Assembly: GCA_028284665.1 (NCBI GenBank)
Contig: JANQRG010000037.1
Location: forward strand, 101,810 to 165,809
Source of the DNA: Croceivirga sp.
Lineage (GTDB): Bacteria > Bacteroidota > Bacteroidia > Flavobacteriales > Flavobacteriaceae
Length of the DNA: 64,000 nt
Direction: 5' to 3'
Below the pieces are notes generated by a model. That model searched no databases, was not told the origin of the DNA, and worked only from the letters and a program-made list of their open reading frames with translations. The stretch's first letter is position 1. Every line of letters begins with the position of its first letter. Of the stretch, positions 8,238-16,717 are shown piece by piece. A program made the translations under genes and the position numbers.

Positions 8238-10787
8238 ATGCGGTATTTTTTAATTGGATTAGCACTTATGTTGGTCAGCTGTGGTAAAAGAGCTCCGGAC
8301 GAAGTTGTTATTGCCAGCAATTGGGAATTTCGAAAAACCGGGGATACTTCCTGGTTACCCGCTTCAATCCCCGGAACGGTGCATACCGATCTACTAGCGA
8401 ACCAAAAGATCGAAAACCCCTTTTTTCGCCTGAATGAGCTGGACGTTCAATGGGTGGATAAAGAAGACTGGGAGTACCAGACGTCGTTTCAGCTGGAAAA
8501 GAAAGCGCTAAAACGGGATCATTTCGAGCTGATTTTTCAGGGGTTGGATACCTATGCCAAGGTATACCTGAATGACACCTTGCTGCTGGAAACCGATAAT
8601 ATGTTTCGAACCTACAAAGCAGAGGTAACCCAAAAACTAAAAGAGGGTACAAATGACTTGCGGATACTCCTGGAATCACCGATCCGCAGGGGTATTAAAA
8701 AATACGACGCTGTCCCTTATGTTATTCCCGTTTCCGATAATGACCTTGCGGAAATAGGGCAAGTCCCGGAAAACAAAAAAGTAAGCATTTACACCCGAAA
8801 AGCCGGGTATCATTTTGGTTGGGATTGGGGGCCACGTTTGGTAAGCTCAGGGATTTGGCGTCCGGTAATCTTAAAAAGTTGGGATGATTTTAGGATCAAA
8901 GATCTCCATGTCCAGCAAAAAAGGTTGGACACCACCGCTATGCTGAACGCTAATGTGGAGATAAAAGCCCTGGAAGCCACTGAATTGGATATGGAGCTAA
9001 GGGTGGACGGAATGTTGGTCGCAGAGACTCCCCTGTTGGTACAGGCGGGAACCGCCGTCTACGACATTCCCTTTACCATTGTTGAACCCGAACTTTGGTG
9101 GCCGAATGGCTTTGGGGACCAAAAGTTATATGATGTAGGGATTCGGCTGAAGGGAAAAAGAAGTGTGGATACGGCGTCGCGGAGCATAGGACTGCGCACG
9201 GTTGAACTGGTAACCGAAAAAGATAGTATTGGGAGTTCCTTTTACTTCAAGGTCAATGGGCAACCCATCTTTATGAAAGGGGCCAATTATATCCCGAACG
9301 ATGTCTTTCTACCTCGGGTGGATACCACAGCCTATAAAAAGGTGGTAGACGCTGCAGTAGCCGCCAATATGAATATGTTGCGAGTATGGGGCGGAGGGGT
9401 TTACGAGAACGACATTTTTTATGAATTGTGTGACGAAAAGGGGATTCTGGTATGGCAGGATTTTATGTTTGCCTGTGCGATGTTTCCAGGAGATACCGCT
9501 TTTCTGGAGAACGTGAAACAAGAAGCCATCGATAATGTAAAAAGGCTGCGGAACCATCCTTCCATTGCCCTTTGGTGTGGGAACAATGAGATCCTGGTGG
9601 CCTGGAAAAACTGGGGTTGGGAAAACGAGATGATCAAAACTTTTGGCGTATCTGCGGCAGAAGAGGTGTATGCCGCCTATGAAGCCGTTTTTCATGATAT
9701 CCTTCCAGGGGTAGTTGAAGCCTACGATCCTTCCCGTTCGTATTGGGCTTCTTCACCAAGTAGTGCCGAAGGAATACCGGAATCCTTAACCGATGGCGAT
9801 CGCCATTATTGGGGTGTCTGGTGGGGCAAAGAGCCTTTTTCCAACTTTGAAGCCGAAATGCCGCGTTTTATGTCGGAATTCGGATTTCAGTCCTTTCCGG
9901 AGTTATCCACTGTGGAGCAATATGCGCTTCCCGAAGATTATGACATTTATTCCGAAGTGATGAAATCGCATCAGCGATCAAGTATTGGAAATGAGACCAT
10001 TGAGGAGTATATGTTGCGACACTACCAACAACCCAGAGATTTTGCTTCGTATCTCTACATCAGTCATTTGTTGCAGGCGTATGGTATTGGAGAAGGGATA
10101 CACGCGCATAGACGCAATCGCGAACGTTGTATGGGCAGTCTGTACTGGCAAATTAACGATTGCTGGCCGGTGGCTTCCTGGAGCAGTATTGATTATTATG
10201 GCAAATGGAAGGCCTTGCATTATGAAGTGAAACGCGCATTTGCACCGCTGGCCCTTAGTTTTGGGCATACTACCGACGCTACAGAAGTCTTTGCTCTTAA
10301 CGATCATTTGAATCCCGTTTCGGCCAAGCTTACACTGCAACTACTCGATTTTGAAGGCACCCTCTTAGAACAGTGGAACGATACCATTACCATGCCACCG
10401 GGAAGCAGTCAAAAGATACTTATGCTGAGTAAAGAGGAGCTATCGGCATACGACCCTGCTACAACACTGCTTCATGCCAGCTTGCATATTGGCGACAGCC
10501 TGGTTACGGAAAAGGTCCGCTATCGTACAGTTTTTAAGGCACTGGAACTCCCTGAACCCGAATTACAATACGAAGTCCTGGAAAAGGAAAACGTATTTGA
10601 GGTAGTGTTACGAACAAAACACCTGGCAAAAGATGTGTATTTGGCCTCTCGGTCATCGGGTAATTTTTCGGATAACTACTTTGATCTGTTACCCGGGCAA
10701 AGCAAGACCGTAACCATACAAAAGGATAGTACCCTGTTGAATTTCAAGGAAGATTTGCAAGTGGTAAGCTTGAAAGACAGCTATTAG
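8238..10787 (+). CDS. GH2 beta-mannosidase lipoprotein
   Basis: An 849-residue enzyme that removes terminal beta-mannose units. The N-terminus MRYFLIGLALMLVSCG is a lipoprotein signal with the lipobox Cys at residue 15, so it is probably anchored to a membrane. GH2 layout is visible: sugar-binding jelly roll (30-190) with the typical NWEFRKTGDTSWLPASIPG entry, an immunoglobulin-like domain, then a TIM barrel. The acid/base lies in WCGNNEILVAW (Glu about 451) and the nucleophile in MSEFGFQSFPE (Glu about 547). MLRVWGGGVYEND is typical of beta-mannosidases within GH2. Length is normal for the family. The GH26-like enzyme upstream could supply manno-oligosaccharides. Confidence 0.9.
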   Translation: MRYFLIGLALMLVSCGKRAPDEVVIASNWEFRKTGDTSWLPASIPGTVHTDLLANQKIENPFFRLNELDVQWVDKEDWEYQTSFQLEKKALKRDHFELIFQGLDTYAKVYLNDTLLLETDNMFRTYKAEVTQKLKEGTNDLRILLESPIRRGIKKYDAVPYVIPVSDNDLAEIGQVPENKKVSIYTRKAGYHFGWDWGPRLVSSGIWRPVILKSWDDFRIKDLHVQQKRLDTTAMLNANVEIKALEATELDMELRVDGMLVAETPLLVQAGTAVYDIPFTIVEPELWWPNGFGDQKLYDVGIRLKGKRSVDTASRSIGLRTVELVTEKDSIGSSFYFKVNGQPIFMKGANYIPNDVFLPRVDTTAYKKVVDAAVAANMNMLRVWGGGVYENDIFYELCDEKGILVWQDFMFACAMFPGDTAFLENVKQEAIDNVKRLRNHPSIALWCGNNEILVAWKNWGWENEMIKTFGVSAAEEVYAAYEAVFHDILPGVVEAYDPSRSYWASSPSSAEGIPESLTDGDRHYWGVWWGKEPFSNFEAEMPRFMSEFGFQSFPELSTVEQYALPEDYDIYSEVMKSHQRSSIGNETIEEYMLRHYQQPRDFASYLYISHLLQAYGIGEGIHAHRRNRERCMGSLYWQINDCWPVASWSSIDYYGKWKALHYEVKRAFAPLALSFGHTTDATEVFALNDHLNPVSAKLTLQLLDFEGTLLEQWNDTITMPPGSSQKILMLSKEELSAYDPATTLLHASLHIGDSLVTEKVRYRTVFKALELPEPELQYEVLEKENVFEVVLRTKHLAKDVYLASRSSGNFSDNYFDLLPGQSKTVTIQKDSTLLNFKEDLQVVSLKDSY

Positions 10788-10806
10788 AGATACCCACTTT
10801 ACATCT

Positions 10807-11190
10807 TCAGGTGGAAAACAGCCGCTGTACCTTTTCCTGGCGCAACCAGAGGGCTAGCCAAATAACGATGCCAAATATCACCGGGAAGATGGTATTAAAC
10901 AACGGGTCCTGATGAATGACATGGGAAGCAACAGCTCCGCCCAACCATCCGGTGAGCAAGACAGCGCCAAATCCTGATGTTTTTGGAAAAGCATAAAGCA
11001 GCGTGCTCAGTAGTAACGCTATACCCAGGATAAGTACTGCAGACTCCGGATAGCCTAAACCGGTAGCCCCTGCCACGGCTTGTTCGGTCTGTAAAATGTT
11101 CATCACTGCTCCCATAAGGAACATGGTTACAACAATACCTTGAAGGATGTAGGAAATCCAAAGGCGTGCTTTTGAAATTTCGGTGGTCAT
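10807..11190 (-). CDS. DoxX-like four-helix membrane protein
   Basis: The ORF track extends this frame to 11361, but that extension overlaps the neighbouring YdeI-like gene and has no membrane character. The ATG at 11190 (MTTEISKARLWISYILQG) gives a 127-residue protein with four predicted membrane helices, the usual length of DoxX-like proteins. GYPESAVLILGIALLLSTLLYAFP matches the helix 2-3 part of that family. Members often have unassigned roles linked to redox or stress. It follows the YdeI-like gene by 20 bp and is probably cotranscribed. Confidence 0.75.
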   Translation of the reverse strand: MTTEISKARLWISYILQGIVVTMFLMGAVMNILQTEQAVAGATGLGYPESAVLILGIALLLSTLLYAFPKTSGFGAVLLTGWLGGAVASHVIHQDPLFNTIFPVIFGIVIWLALWLRQEKVQRLFST

Positions 11191-11210
11191 AATAGTATCT
11201 GATTTATTGG

Positions 11211-11786
11211 TTATCTCGTCATTCTTGATTTTATACCTTGTCCACATAAGGTAATGATTTCTGCGATACGCTTTTGCCGTGTTTCTTCTCGTTTTGCGTG
11301 ATTCAACCAGTAGAGGTAACTCTTCCGTTGTCCCGGGGTGAAATTTTGAAAGTTGTTCCATGCTTTTCGGTTGTTGGCAAAGGCCTTTTGGAGATCCTTG
11401 GGAACAACTCCATTTTCCACATCATCCAAAGCCTTCCAGGAGCCATTTTCTTTGGCAATGGCAATAGCCTTCCAGCCACTTTCATGCATAAGTTCGGCTT
11501 GTTCAAGGGCTTTGATATGTTCCTTGTTTACTTTGCTCCAAACACTTTTCGGTTTACGGGGACAAAAGTATTGACGTCGTTTCCCATTCCCCAGGCTTTT
11601 TACGGTACTGTCTATCCAGCCGTAGCACAGTGCCACACGTACCGCTTCTTCCCAACGCATGCTGGGCATTTCATGGTCCACTTTGTAAAAGATCAGGTAA
11701 ATCCCTGCGGAGTTGTTATGATTTTTATGTAACCACTTTCGCCAGGCAGTATCATTTTTGAAATAGTGTTCCTTCGGTTCTGCCAT
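11211..11786 (-). CDS. YdeI/OmpD-associated family protein
   Basis: A 191-residue soluble protein. The core contains EAVRVALCYGWIDSTVKSLG and RQYFCPRKPKSVWSKVN, a block strongly conserved in the YdeI (bacteriocin-protection / OmpD-associated) family, followed by the charged C-terminal motif FQNFTPGQRKSYLYWLNHAKREETRQKRIAEI. The biochemical role is not established; E. coli YdeI has been linked to resistance to polymyxin and related peptides. It lies directly downstream of the M20 peptidase (7 bp gap). Confidence 0.82.
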   Translation of the reverse strand: MAEPKEHYFKNDTAWRKWLHKNHNNSAGIYLIFYKVDHEMPSMRWEEAVRVALCYGWIDSTVKSLGNGKRRQYFCPRKPKSVWSKVNKEHIKALEQAELMHESGWKAIAIAKENGSWKALDDVENGVVPKDLQKAFANNRKAWNNFQNFTPGQRKSYLYWLNHAKREETRQKRIAEIITLCGQGIKSRMTR

Positions 11787-11792
11787 AATCCA

Positions 11793-13322
11793 TTAGAGCT
11801 TTTCGTTTAAGATGGATAGCATCGTCAGGATACCTTCGCGGTAATTCCCAAGACGTAAATTCTCATTGGGACTGTGTTGATTATTATCCCTGTTCACCGT
11901 AGGAACAGTTACTGCAGGGATGTTCAGTGTGGTAACAAAGGGTGATATTGGGATGGACCCCCCACTCATGCGTATCCGAATAGGGTCTTCATCGAAGACA
12001 TTTTTAAGGGCCCGGTTTAGCCATAGGCCTACTTCCGAATCAAAATCGGTGCGGAAAGATTGATAGGAGATCTCATGGGTTAAAGTGGCGATTTTAGAGT
12101 ACTTTAATCGCTCCCCTTTAGTGGGCACCCTATCCACAATATGATAGCCCTGGTCTGCAATATGATCTTTGATGAGTCTGATAAGCCGCTCGGGGTCCGA
12201 TTCCAACACTAACCGCACATCAATTTCAGCCCTGGCCCAGCCGGGGACGATGGTCCGAACTTTTTCATTGATCCAGCCCGATTGCATACCCCTGATATTC
12301 AAGGAGGGATATTGAATGGCCGCCTGGTAGTAGTCGGCAACTTTATCTGCGCCTGCGATCTGTAAACGGTATTTGATTAGTTCATCGTTGTCAGGAACGG
12401 ATTTAAGAATTTTCTCGGTTTCGGGATCAATGGAAATTCCATCATAGAAACCTGGAATGATAACCCTGCCATCATCGTCCTTCATGGATGCCAATACCTT
12501 GGAAAGACGGAAAGCAGGATTTGGTGCATAATTCCCAAAATGCCCACTATGTTGGGGAACAATCGGACCATAGGTGGTCAACTGCACTGTGGCAATACCA
12601 CGAGCCCCAAAGGTTAGCGTGGGTTTGTTGGTAATATGCCTTGGCCCATCAAAAATAATAAGCATGTCCGCTTTTAATAGGTCAGCATTTTCAATAACCG
12701 CTTTAGGAAGTCGGGGGGAACCCAATTCTTCCTCAAAATCCATAATGACCTTGATGTTGTAGTTGGGAGTAATCCCCAACGCTGCCGTTCCATCCAAAGC
12801 TGCCAAAAACATGGCCACAGGGCCTTTAGCATCACTTGCCGATCGTGCAAATACCCGCCAATCGTCCTGATACTCCAGGATGGAACTCCACGGAAGGGAT
12901 TCCCAACCCACAGATTTGCCTGGCTTTTTAAGTGTGGGGGTATAGGGGGTTTCTTGAGACCAACGCGTGGAGTCCACGGGTTGACCATCAACTTGCAAAT
13001 AGATGAGTACGGTTTTTTTGGCCTTTTTGTGTTTTCTTTCCGCTAACAACAGCGGGACGGTGGCTGTAGGAATTCGTGTTGTGGTAAAACGTCGTTCGCT
13101 AAACGCCTTTTCGCACCATAGCACATTTTTCTCAATATCCTCCGGATAATAGGCATCGTTGGGAATGCTGAGTAATTCTTTAAGCAAGGGAAAAGAGGAA
13201 ACTGTATATTCCCGAGCCGTAGCTTCCAACTGTGCTCTGGAGATTTGTTGGGAAATTCCTGAGAAACAAAAGCAAAAAGAGAGCCACCAAAGGGAATAGG
13301 TGAGAAAAGAATTGAATTTCAT
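11793..13322 (-). CDS. Exported M20-family metallopeptidase, first metal His replaced
   Basis: A 509-residue protein with a signal peptide (hydrophobic residues 8-22). It shows the M20 dipeptidase plan: a catalytic domain, the EE pair in IMDFEEELGSPRLP, a dimerisation domain with FGNYAPNPAFRL, and the final metal His in DNNQHSPNENLRLG. The usual HxDxQP motif reads IYLQVDGQPVD, so Gln (about 110) stands where the first zinc-binding His is expected while the Asp is kept. I recall similar sequences in other Bacteroidota, so this may be a subfamily trait and not a mutation. Likely role is hydrolysis of dipeptides or acylated amino acids outside the cytoplasm. Confidence 0.8.
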   Translation of the reverse strand: MKFNSFLTYSLWWLSFCFCFSGISQQISRAQLEATAREYTVSSFPLLKELLSIPNDAYYPEDIEKNVLWCEKAFSERRFTTTRIPTATVPLLLAERKHKKAKKTVLIYLQVDGQPVDSTRWSQETPYTPTLKKPGKSVGWESLPWSSILEYQDDWRVFARSASDAKGPVAMFLAALDGTAALGITPNYNIKVIMDFEEELGSPRLPKAVIENADLLKADMLIIFDGPRHITNKPTLTFGARGIATVQLTTYGPIVPQHSGHFGNYAPNPAFRLSKVLASMKDDDGRVIIPGFYDGISIDPETEKILKSVPDNDELIKYRLQIAGADKVADYYQAAIQYPSLNIRGMQSGWINEKVRTIVPGWARAEIDVRLVLESDPERLIRLIKDHIADQGYHIVDRVPTKGERLKYSKIATLTHEISYQSFRTDFDSEVGLWLNRALKNVFDEDPIRIRMSGGSIPISPFVTTLNIPAVTVPTVNRDNNQHSPNENLRLGNYREGILTMLSILNEKL

Positions 13323-13388
13323 AAGATTGTGGCAATTGTTCTTTTTAAAAGTACCGATACTTTGCCTATTTCACCAATTCCGGTCTGC

Positions 13389-14426
13389 TTAAAATGAATT
13401 GATGACCAATACCCCCTTGTGGGTAAAGTCATTCATTTTAGGGAGTAGGTGAATGGCTTCTTCTAAAGCAACCGTTCGATCAATTAGTTTTTCTGGTTGT
13501 AGACGGCCTTCTTCTATCATGTTCAGCATTTCAGGGTACCTGAAGGCTTGCATGCCATGGCTGCCCACAATTTCCAATTCATGGGCAATGACCTTGTCCA
13601 TCGGAACTTTTGGATGTACATGCGCTCCGGTTACCAGGCCTACCTGTACATGACGCCCCCTTTTTTTAAGGTTGGCGATGGAGTTGAAACAGGTAGTAGC
13701 ACTTCCTAAAGCATCCAAGGACACTGCTACACCTCCCTGAGTATACTCCCTTACCGTATTCACCACATCGGTCTGCGCAGCATTTATCGTGAGGTCAGCC
13801 CCTAACTGTTTCGCCAATGCCAGGTTATCCGGATTAATATCTATTGCGATAACCTGGGCGCCCAGGGCGTTTGCGATCATGACTGCGGAAAGTCCAACAC
13901 CACCGCACCCATGGATGGCAACCGTGGAGCCTTGGGAAACCTTACCTTGGTCCACAATTGCACGAAAGGCAGTTATAAAACGACAACCTAAGGTAGCTGC
14001 AGTTATATCGGCTATGGTTTCGGGCAACTTTACCAGATTAGTATCCGCATAGTCCAGGCGGACGTATGTCGCAAAAGAACCCCAATGGGTAAATCCCGGC
14101 TGGAACTGGTAGTCGCAAACCTGGTGATTACCGGAAGCACATTGTGGGCAAGTCCCACAACCACTGACGAAGGGGACGGTTACCCGGTCTCCGACACTAA
14201 AGCGTTTGACGTTTTTGCCTTTCGCAACAATAACCCCTGCCAATTCATGCCCCGGAACATGGGGGAGTGTAATATCCGGATCATGGCCCATCCAACCATG
14301 CCAATCGCTCCTGCATAAGCCGGTGGCTGTCACCTGGACCACTACGCCATCTGCTTTCGGTTCGGGATCGGGTACGTTTTGAATTGATATCTTCCCCTTA
14401 AAGCTTTCAAAAATGGCCGCTCTCAT
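13389..14426 (-). CDS. Zinc-dependent alcohol dehydrogenase (MDR superfamily)
   Basis: A 345-residue medium-chain dehydrogenase. Catalytic zinc ligands are seen in [10 protein letters not shown] and [10 protein letters not shown]. The structural zinc site is [15 protein letters not shown]. The NAD(P) fold is marked by [27 protein letters not shown]. Length is normal. It should oxidise an alcohol or reduce an aldehyde with NAD(P). The exact substrate cannot be read from the sequence. It starts 40 bp after the GNAT gene, possibly as the end of that operon. Confidence 0.88.
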   Translation of the reverse strand: MRAAIFESFKGKISIQNVPDPEPKADGVVVQVTATGLCRSDWHGWMGHDPDITLPHVPGHELAGVIVAKGKNVKRFSVGDRVTVPFVSGCGTCPQCASGNHQVCDYQFQPGFTHWGSFATYVRLDYADTNLVKLPETIADITAATLGCRFITAFRAIVDQGKVSQGSTVAIHGCGGVGLSAVMIANALGAQVIAIDINPDNLALAKQLGADLTINAAQTDVVNTVREYTQGGVAVSLDALGSATTCFNSIANLKKRGRHVQVGLVTGAHVHPKVPMDKVIAHELEIVGSHGMQAFRYPEMLNMIEEGRLQPEKLIDRTVALEEAIHLLPKMNDFTHKGVLVINSF

Positions 14427-14466
14427 TCCTGCAAGGTAACGGTTTGATTTTAGTTCCGGGAATTTG

Positions 14467-14982
14467 CTATTTTTTCAGGACAAATGTAACTCCTGTGGGT
14501 GTTGGGGTGTGTAAGTGTTGCAGAGGGCCCTTTTTATCTATCAAAACACCTCCTAATTTTTCTACGGCTCGTTGGGAGCGATAGTTGTACTGATCCACAT
14601 TGAACAGGATATAATTGAAATATTGAAAAGCATGTACAATCATTAAACTTTTAAAGGAAGCATTGTATACTCCGCCCCAATAGTTTCTACCCAGAAAGGT
14701 CCATCCGATTTCCACGGCGTCCACCGCATTGGGGTGTAACTTAAACCGGGAACTCCCAATAATGGACCCTGTTGCTTTATCTACAATAGCAAAGGCGCCT
14801 TTAGAAGCCATGGCCTCCTGGAAAAAGATTTTGAATACCGGTAATGTATAGCGATCGGGATTTTGATGTAGTTCCCAAATTTTAGGGTCGTTGGCCACCT
14901 CGTAAAGCTCCTGAAAGTCTTCCTCCTGCAGTGGCCGTACGAGCACCAATTCGTTTTCTAAAGTAGGTTGGAGATTGGTCAT
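14467..14982 (-). CDS. GNAT-family N-acetyltransferase (RimJ/RimL type)
   Basis: A 171-residue acetyltransferase. The N-terminus [29 protein letters not shown] and the block [18 protein letters not shown] followed by [10 protein letters not shown] are typical of the RimJ/RimL-like GNAT group, which acetylates protein N-termini, polyamines or small amines. It overlaps the nitrilase stop by 4 bp (ATGA-type coupling), so the two are translated together and may act on the same pathway. Confidence 0.82.
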   Translation of the reverse strand: MTNLQPTLENELVLVRPLQEEDFQELYEVANDPKIWELHQNPDRYTLPVFKIFFQEAMASKGAFAIVDKATGSIIGSSRFKLHPNAVDAVEIGWTFLGRNYWGGVYNASFKSLMIVHAFQYFNYILFNVDQYNYRSQRAVEKLGGVLIDKKGPLQHLHTPTPTGVTFVLKK

Positions 14983-15914
14983 CCGTTGTGATCTTTTTCT
15001 TTTTTTGTTTCCGGTTGATGCCTCACATTGAACCCAAAGATATCGTTTCTGGAATAGTGTCCGTTCACATCAAAATCCATTTTGTTAGGAACAATGGCTT
15101 CCAGATCCAAAGTAGCCGTAAGGACTCCGGATCTACCAAATAACGGACCTGCCAGTACCTCTCCGGAGGGGGCAACAATGAGGCTTCCTCCCGGACAGAT
15201 TTCCTCCTTATCCTCCGGCAACAATAGCTGGTACTTTTTGGGGTACATACTCCTTGTGAAATATTGATTGCAGCCCAAAACAAAGCATCTTCCTTCCAGG
15301 GCAATATGCTGTAGGGTTACTGTCCAATTTGGCCGGGAATCCGCTGTTGGGGCCACATAGATTTCAACACCCTTTTGATACATAGCCATCCGGGCCAGTG
15401 GCATATAGTTTTCCCAGCAAATTAGCCCGCCCAACTTTCCAATTTTAGTGTCAAATGTCACAAGAGATGCTCCCGAATCTTCTGCCCATATTACCCGTTC
15501 TGTCCCCGTAGGTTTTATTTTGCGGTGCACCCCAAGTAGGCCATCTGTTGGCGAAATATAGGCCATACTGCAATACAAGCTCCCATTGTTTTCTTGCCTT
15601 TCGGTGAATCCAATTACCAAATAACAGTTATGCTGTTTGGAAAGGGTAATGAGGTGCTTCATTTCTGTTCCCTCCAGTGTTATGCTATTGCGATAATATT
15701 CCTGGTATAATGCTTTTCCCGCGGATGTCCTACTTCCTATAGTGGCTCCAAAATCAAAGCCTCGAGGGTACCCGGGTAAAAAGGATTCCGGAAATACCAG
15801 GAGTTCGCAGCCTGCCCCCGCATAAGCAGTGACCAGCTTCTCCATCTTTTGGAGGGTTTTCTCTTTATCAAAGAAAATGGGATGGTCTTGTATTAGTCCT
15901 ACTTTTACTTTCAT
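14979..15914 (-). CDS. Nitrilase (carbon-nitrogen hydrolase, branch 1)
   Basis: A 311-residue carbon-nitrogen hydrolase with the Glu-Lys-Cys triad: FPESFLPGYPRG (Glu43), HRKIKPTGTERVIW (Lys132) and LGGLICWENYMPL (Cys166). The H-R-K..PT..ER..W stretch and CWENYMPLAR are typical of true nitrilases, which turn nitriles into carboxylic acids plus ammonia; related amidase activity cannot be excluded. It overlaps the arginase-like gene by 4 bp upstream and the GNAT gene by 4 bp downstream, so the three form a translationally coupled block. Confidence 0.85.
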   Translation of the reverse strand: MKVKVGLIQDHPIFFDKEKTLQKMEKLVTAYAGAGCELLVFPESFLPGYPRGFDFGATIGSRTSAGKALYQEYYRNSITLEGTEMKHLITLSKQHNCYLVIGFTERQENNGSLYCSMAYISPTDGLLGVHRKIKPTGTERVIWAEDSGASLVTFDTKIGKLGGLICWENYMPLARMAMYQKGVEIYVAPTADSRPNWTVTLQHIALEGRCFVLGCNQYFTRSMYPKKYQLLLPEDKEEICPGGSLIVAPSGEVLAGPLFGRSGVLTATLDLEAIVPNKMDFDVNGHYSRNDIFGFNVRHQPETKKEKDHNG

Positions 15915-16717
15915 TTCAGTAGTGCTTCCAGGAGATTGGTAATGGGTTTTAATTCTGTGTCGTTCAGTGCAACAGATTCCAGGACACTTGTTCCAACCAC
16001 CACAAAGTTCTCCTTTAGTACCGCAATACAGCGTTCTGCCGCTGCAATTGGTATTCCGTCAGGTACTTGATAATAGGTTTTATCATATTCCTTGGGATCC
16101 AGGCAATCCACATCGAAATGGAGGTAAAGCTGTTGGATGCCTTTAGCCTGCAAAGTTTGAATAAGGTCAGGGACGTCAACTTTTTCGGAATGATAGATGT
16201 TTCCCAAGCGGATACGTTCTTGCTCTGCGACATCCACATCCCGCAGTCCTACATAGTGGAGCTGCTTGTCCTGAAGTTGGCTGAATAGCAAAGGGTCCAT
16301 TTCAGGGATGCCTTCTCCCAAAAGCGTTCGCAAAGGCATGCCGTGAAAATTATTGCTGGGGGAATCATTCGGGGTGTTGATATCGGCATGGGCATCAAAC
16401 CAGACTACCCCGAGATGGGGATACTTATCATTCAAATAGGATACCGGAACAATTTCCAGTCCACAATCTCCGCCCAGAACGGTTAGTGTTTCCGGTTGCT
16501 TCTCTTCCAAAAAGACCTTGAATCGGGATAGCTGTTGTGTAATTGCATTGTAGTTGTTAATCTTAAAACGTTGTTGCCCATCTCCTCCGGCTGGAAGGTC
16601 GGATAAGAAAAGCTCTTGAAACAGATGCTTTCCAAAATGATCGCGAATGGCAAGTGCACCGTTTTGAATCGATGTTCCATTTCCGGAGCCCTGCCATTGC
16701 GGAAAGAATAGCTTCAT
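15911..16717 (-). CDS. Arginase/ureohydrolase-family protein with a Cys-substituted metal site
   Basis: A 268-residue member of the ureohydrolase fold (arginase, agmatinase, formiminoglutamase). WFDAHADINTP and HFDVDCLDP keep the Asp/His manganese ligands. The first ligand motif, normally GGDHS, reads GGDCGLE, so Cys replaces the usual His. This may change metal choice or activity. The start codon overlaps the stop of the M1 peptidase (TAATG) and the end overlaps the nitrilase by 4 bp. The substrate is unknown; it probably hydrolyses a guanidino or formimino group. Confidence 0.78.
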   Translation of the reverse strand: MKLFFPQWQGSGNGTSIQNGALAIRDHFGKHLFQELFLSDLPAGGDGQQRFKINNYNAITQQLSRFKVFLEEKQPETLTVLGGDCGLEIVPVSYLNDKYPHLGVVWFDAHADINTPNDSPSNNFHGMPLRTLLGEGIPEMDPLLFSQLQDKQLHYVGLRDVDVAEQERIRLGNIYHSEKVDVPDLIQTLQAKGIQQLYLHFDVDCLDPKEYDKTYYQVPDGIPIAAAERCIAVLKENFVVVGTSVLESVALNDTELKPITNLLEALLK

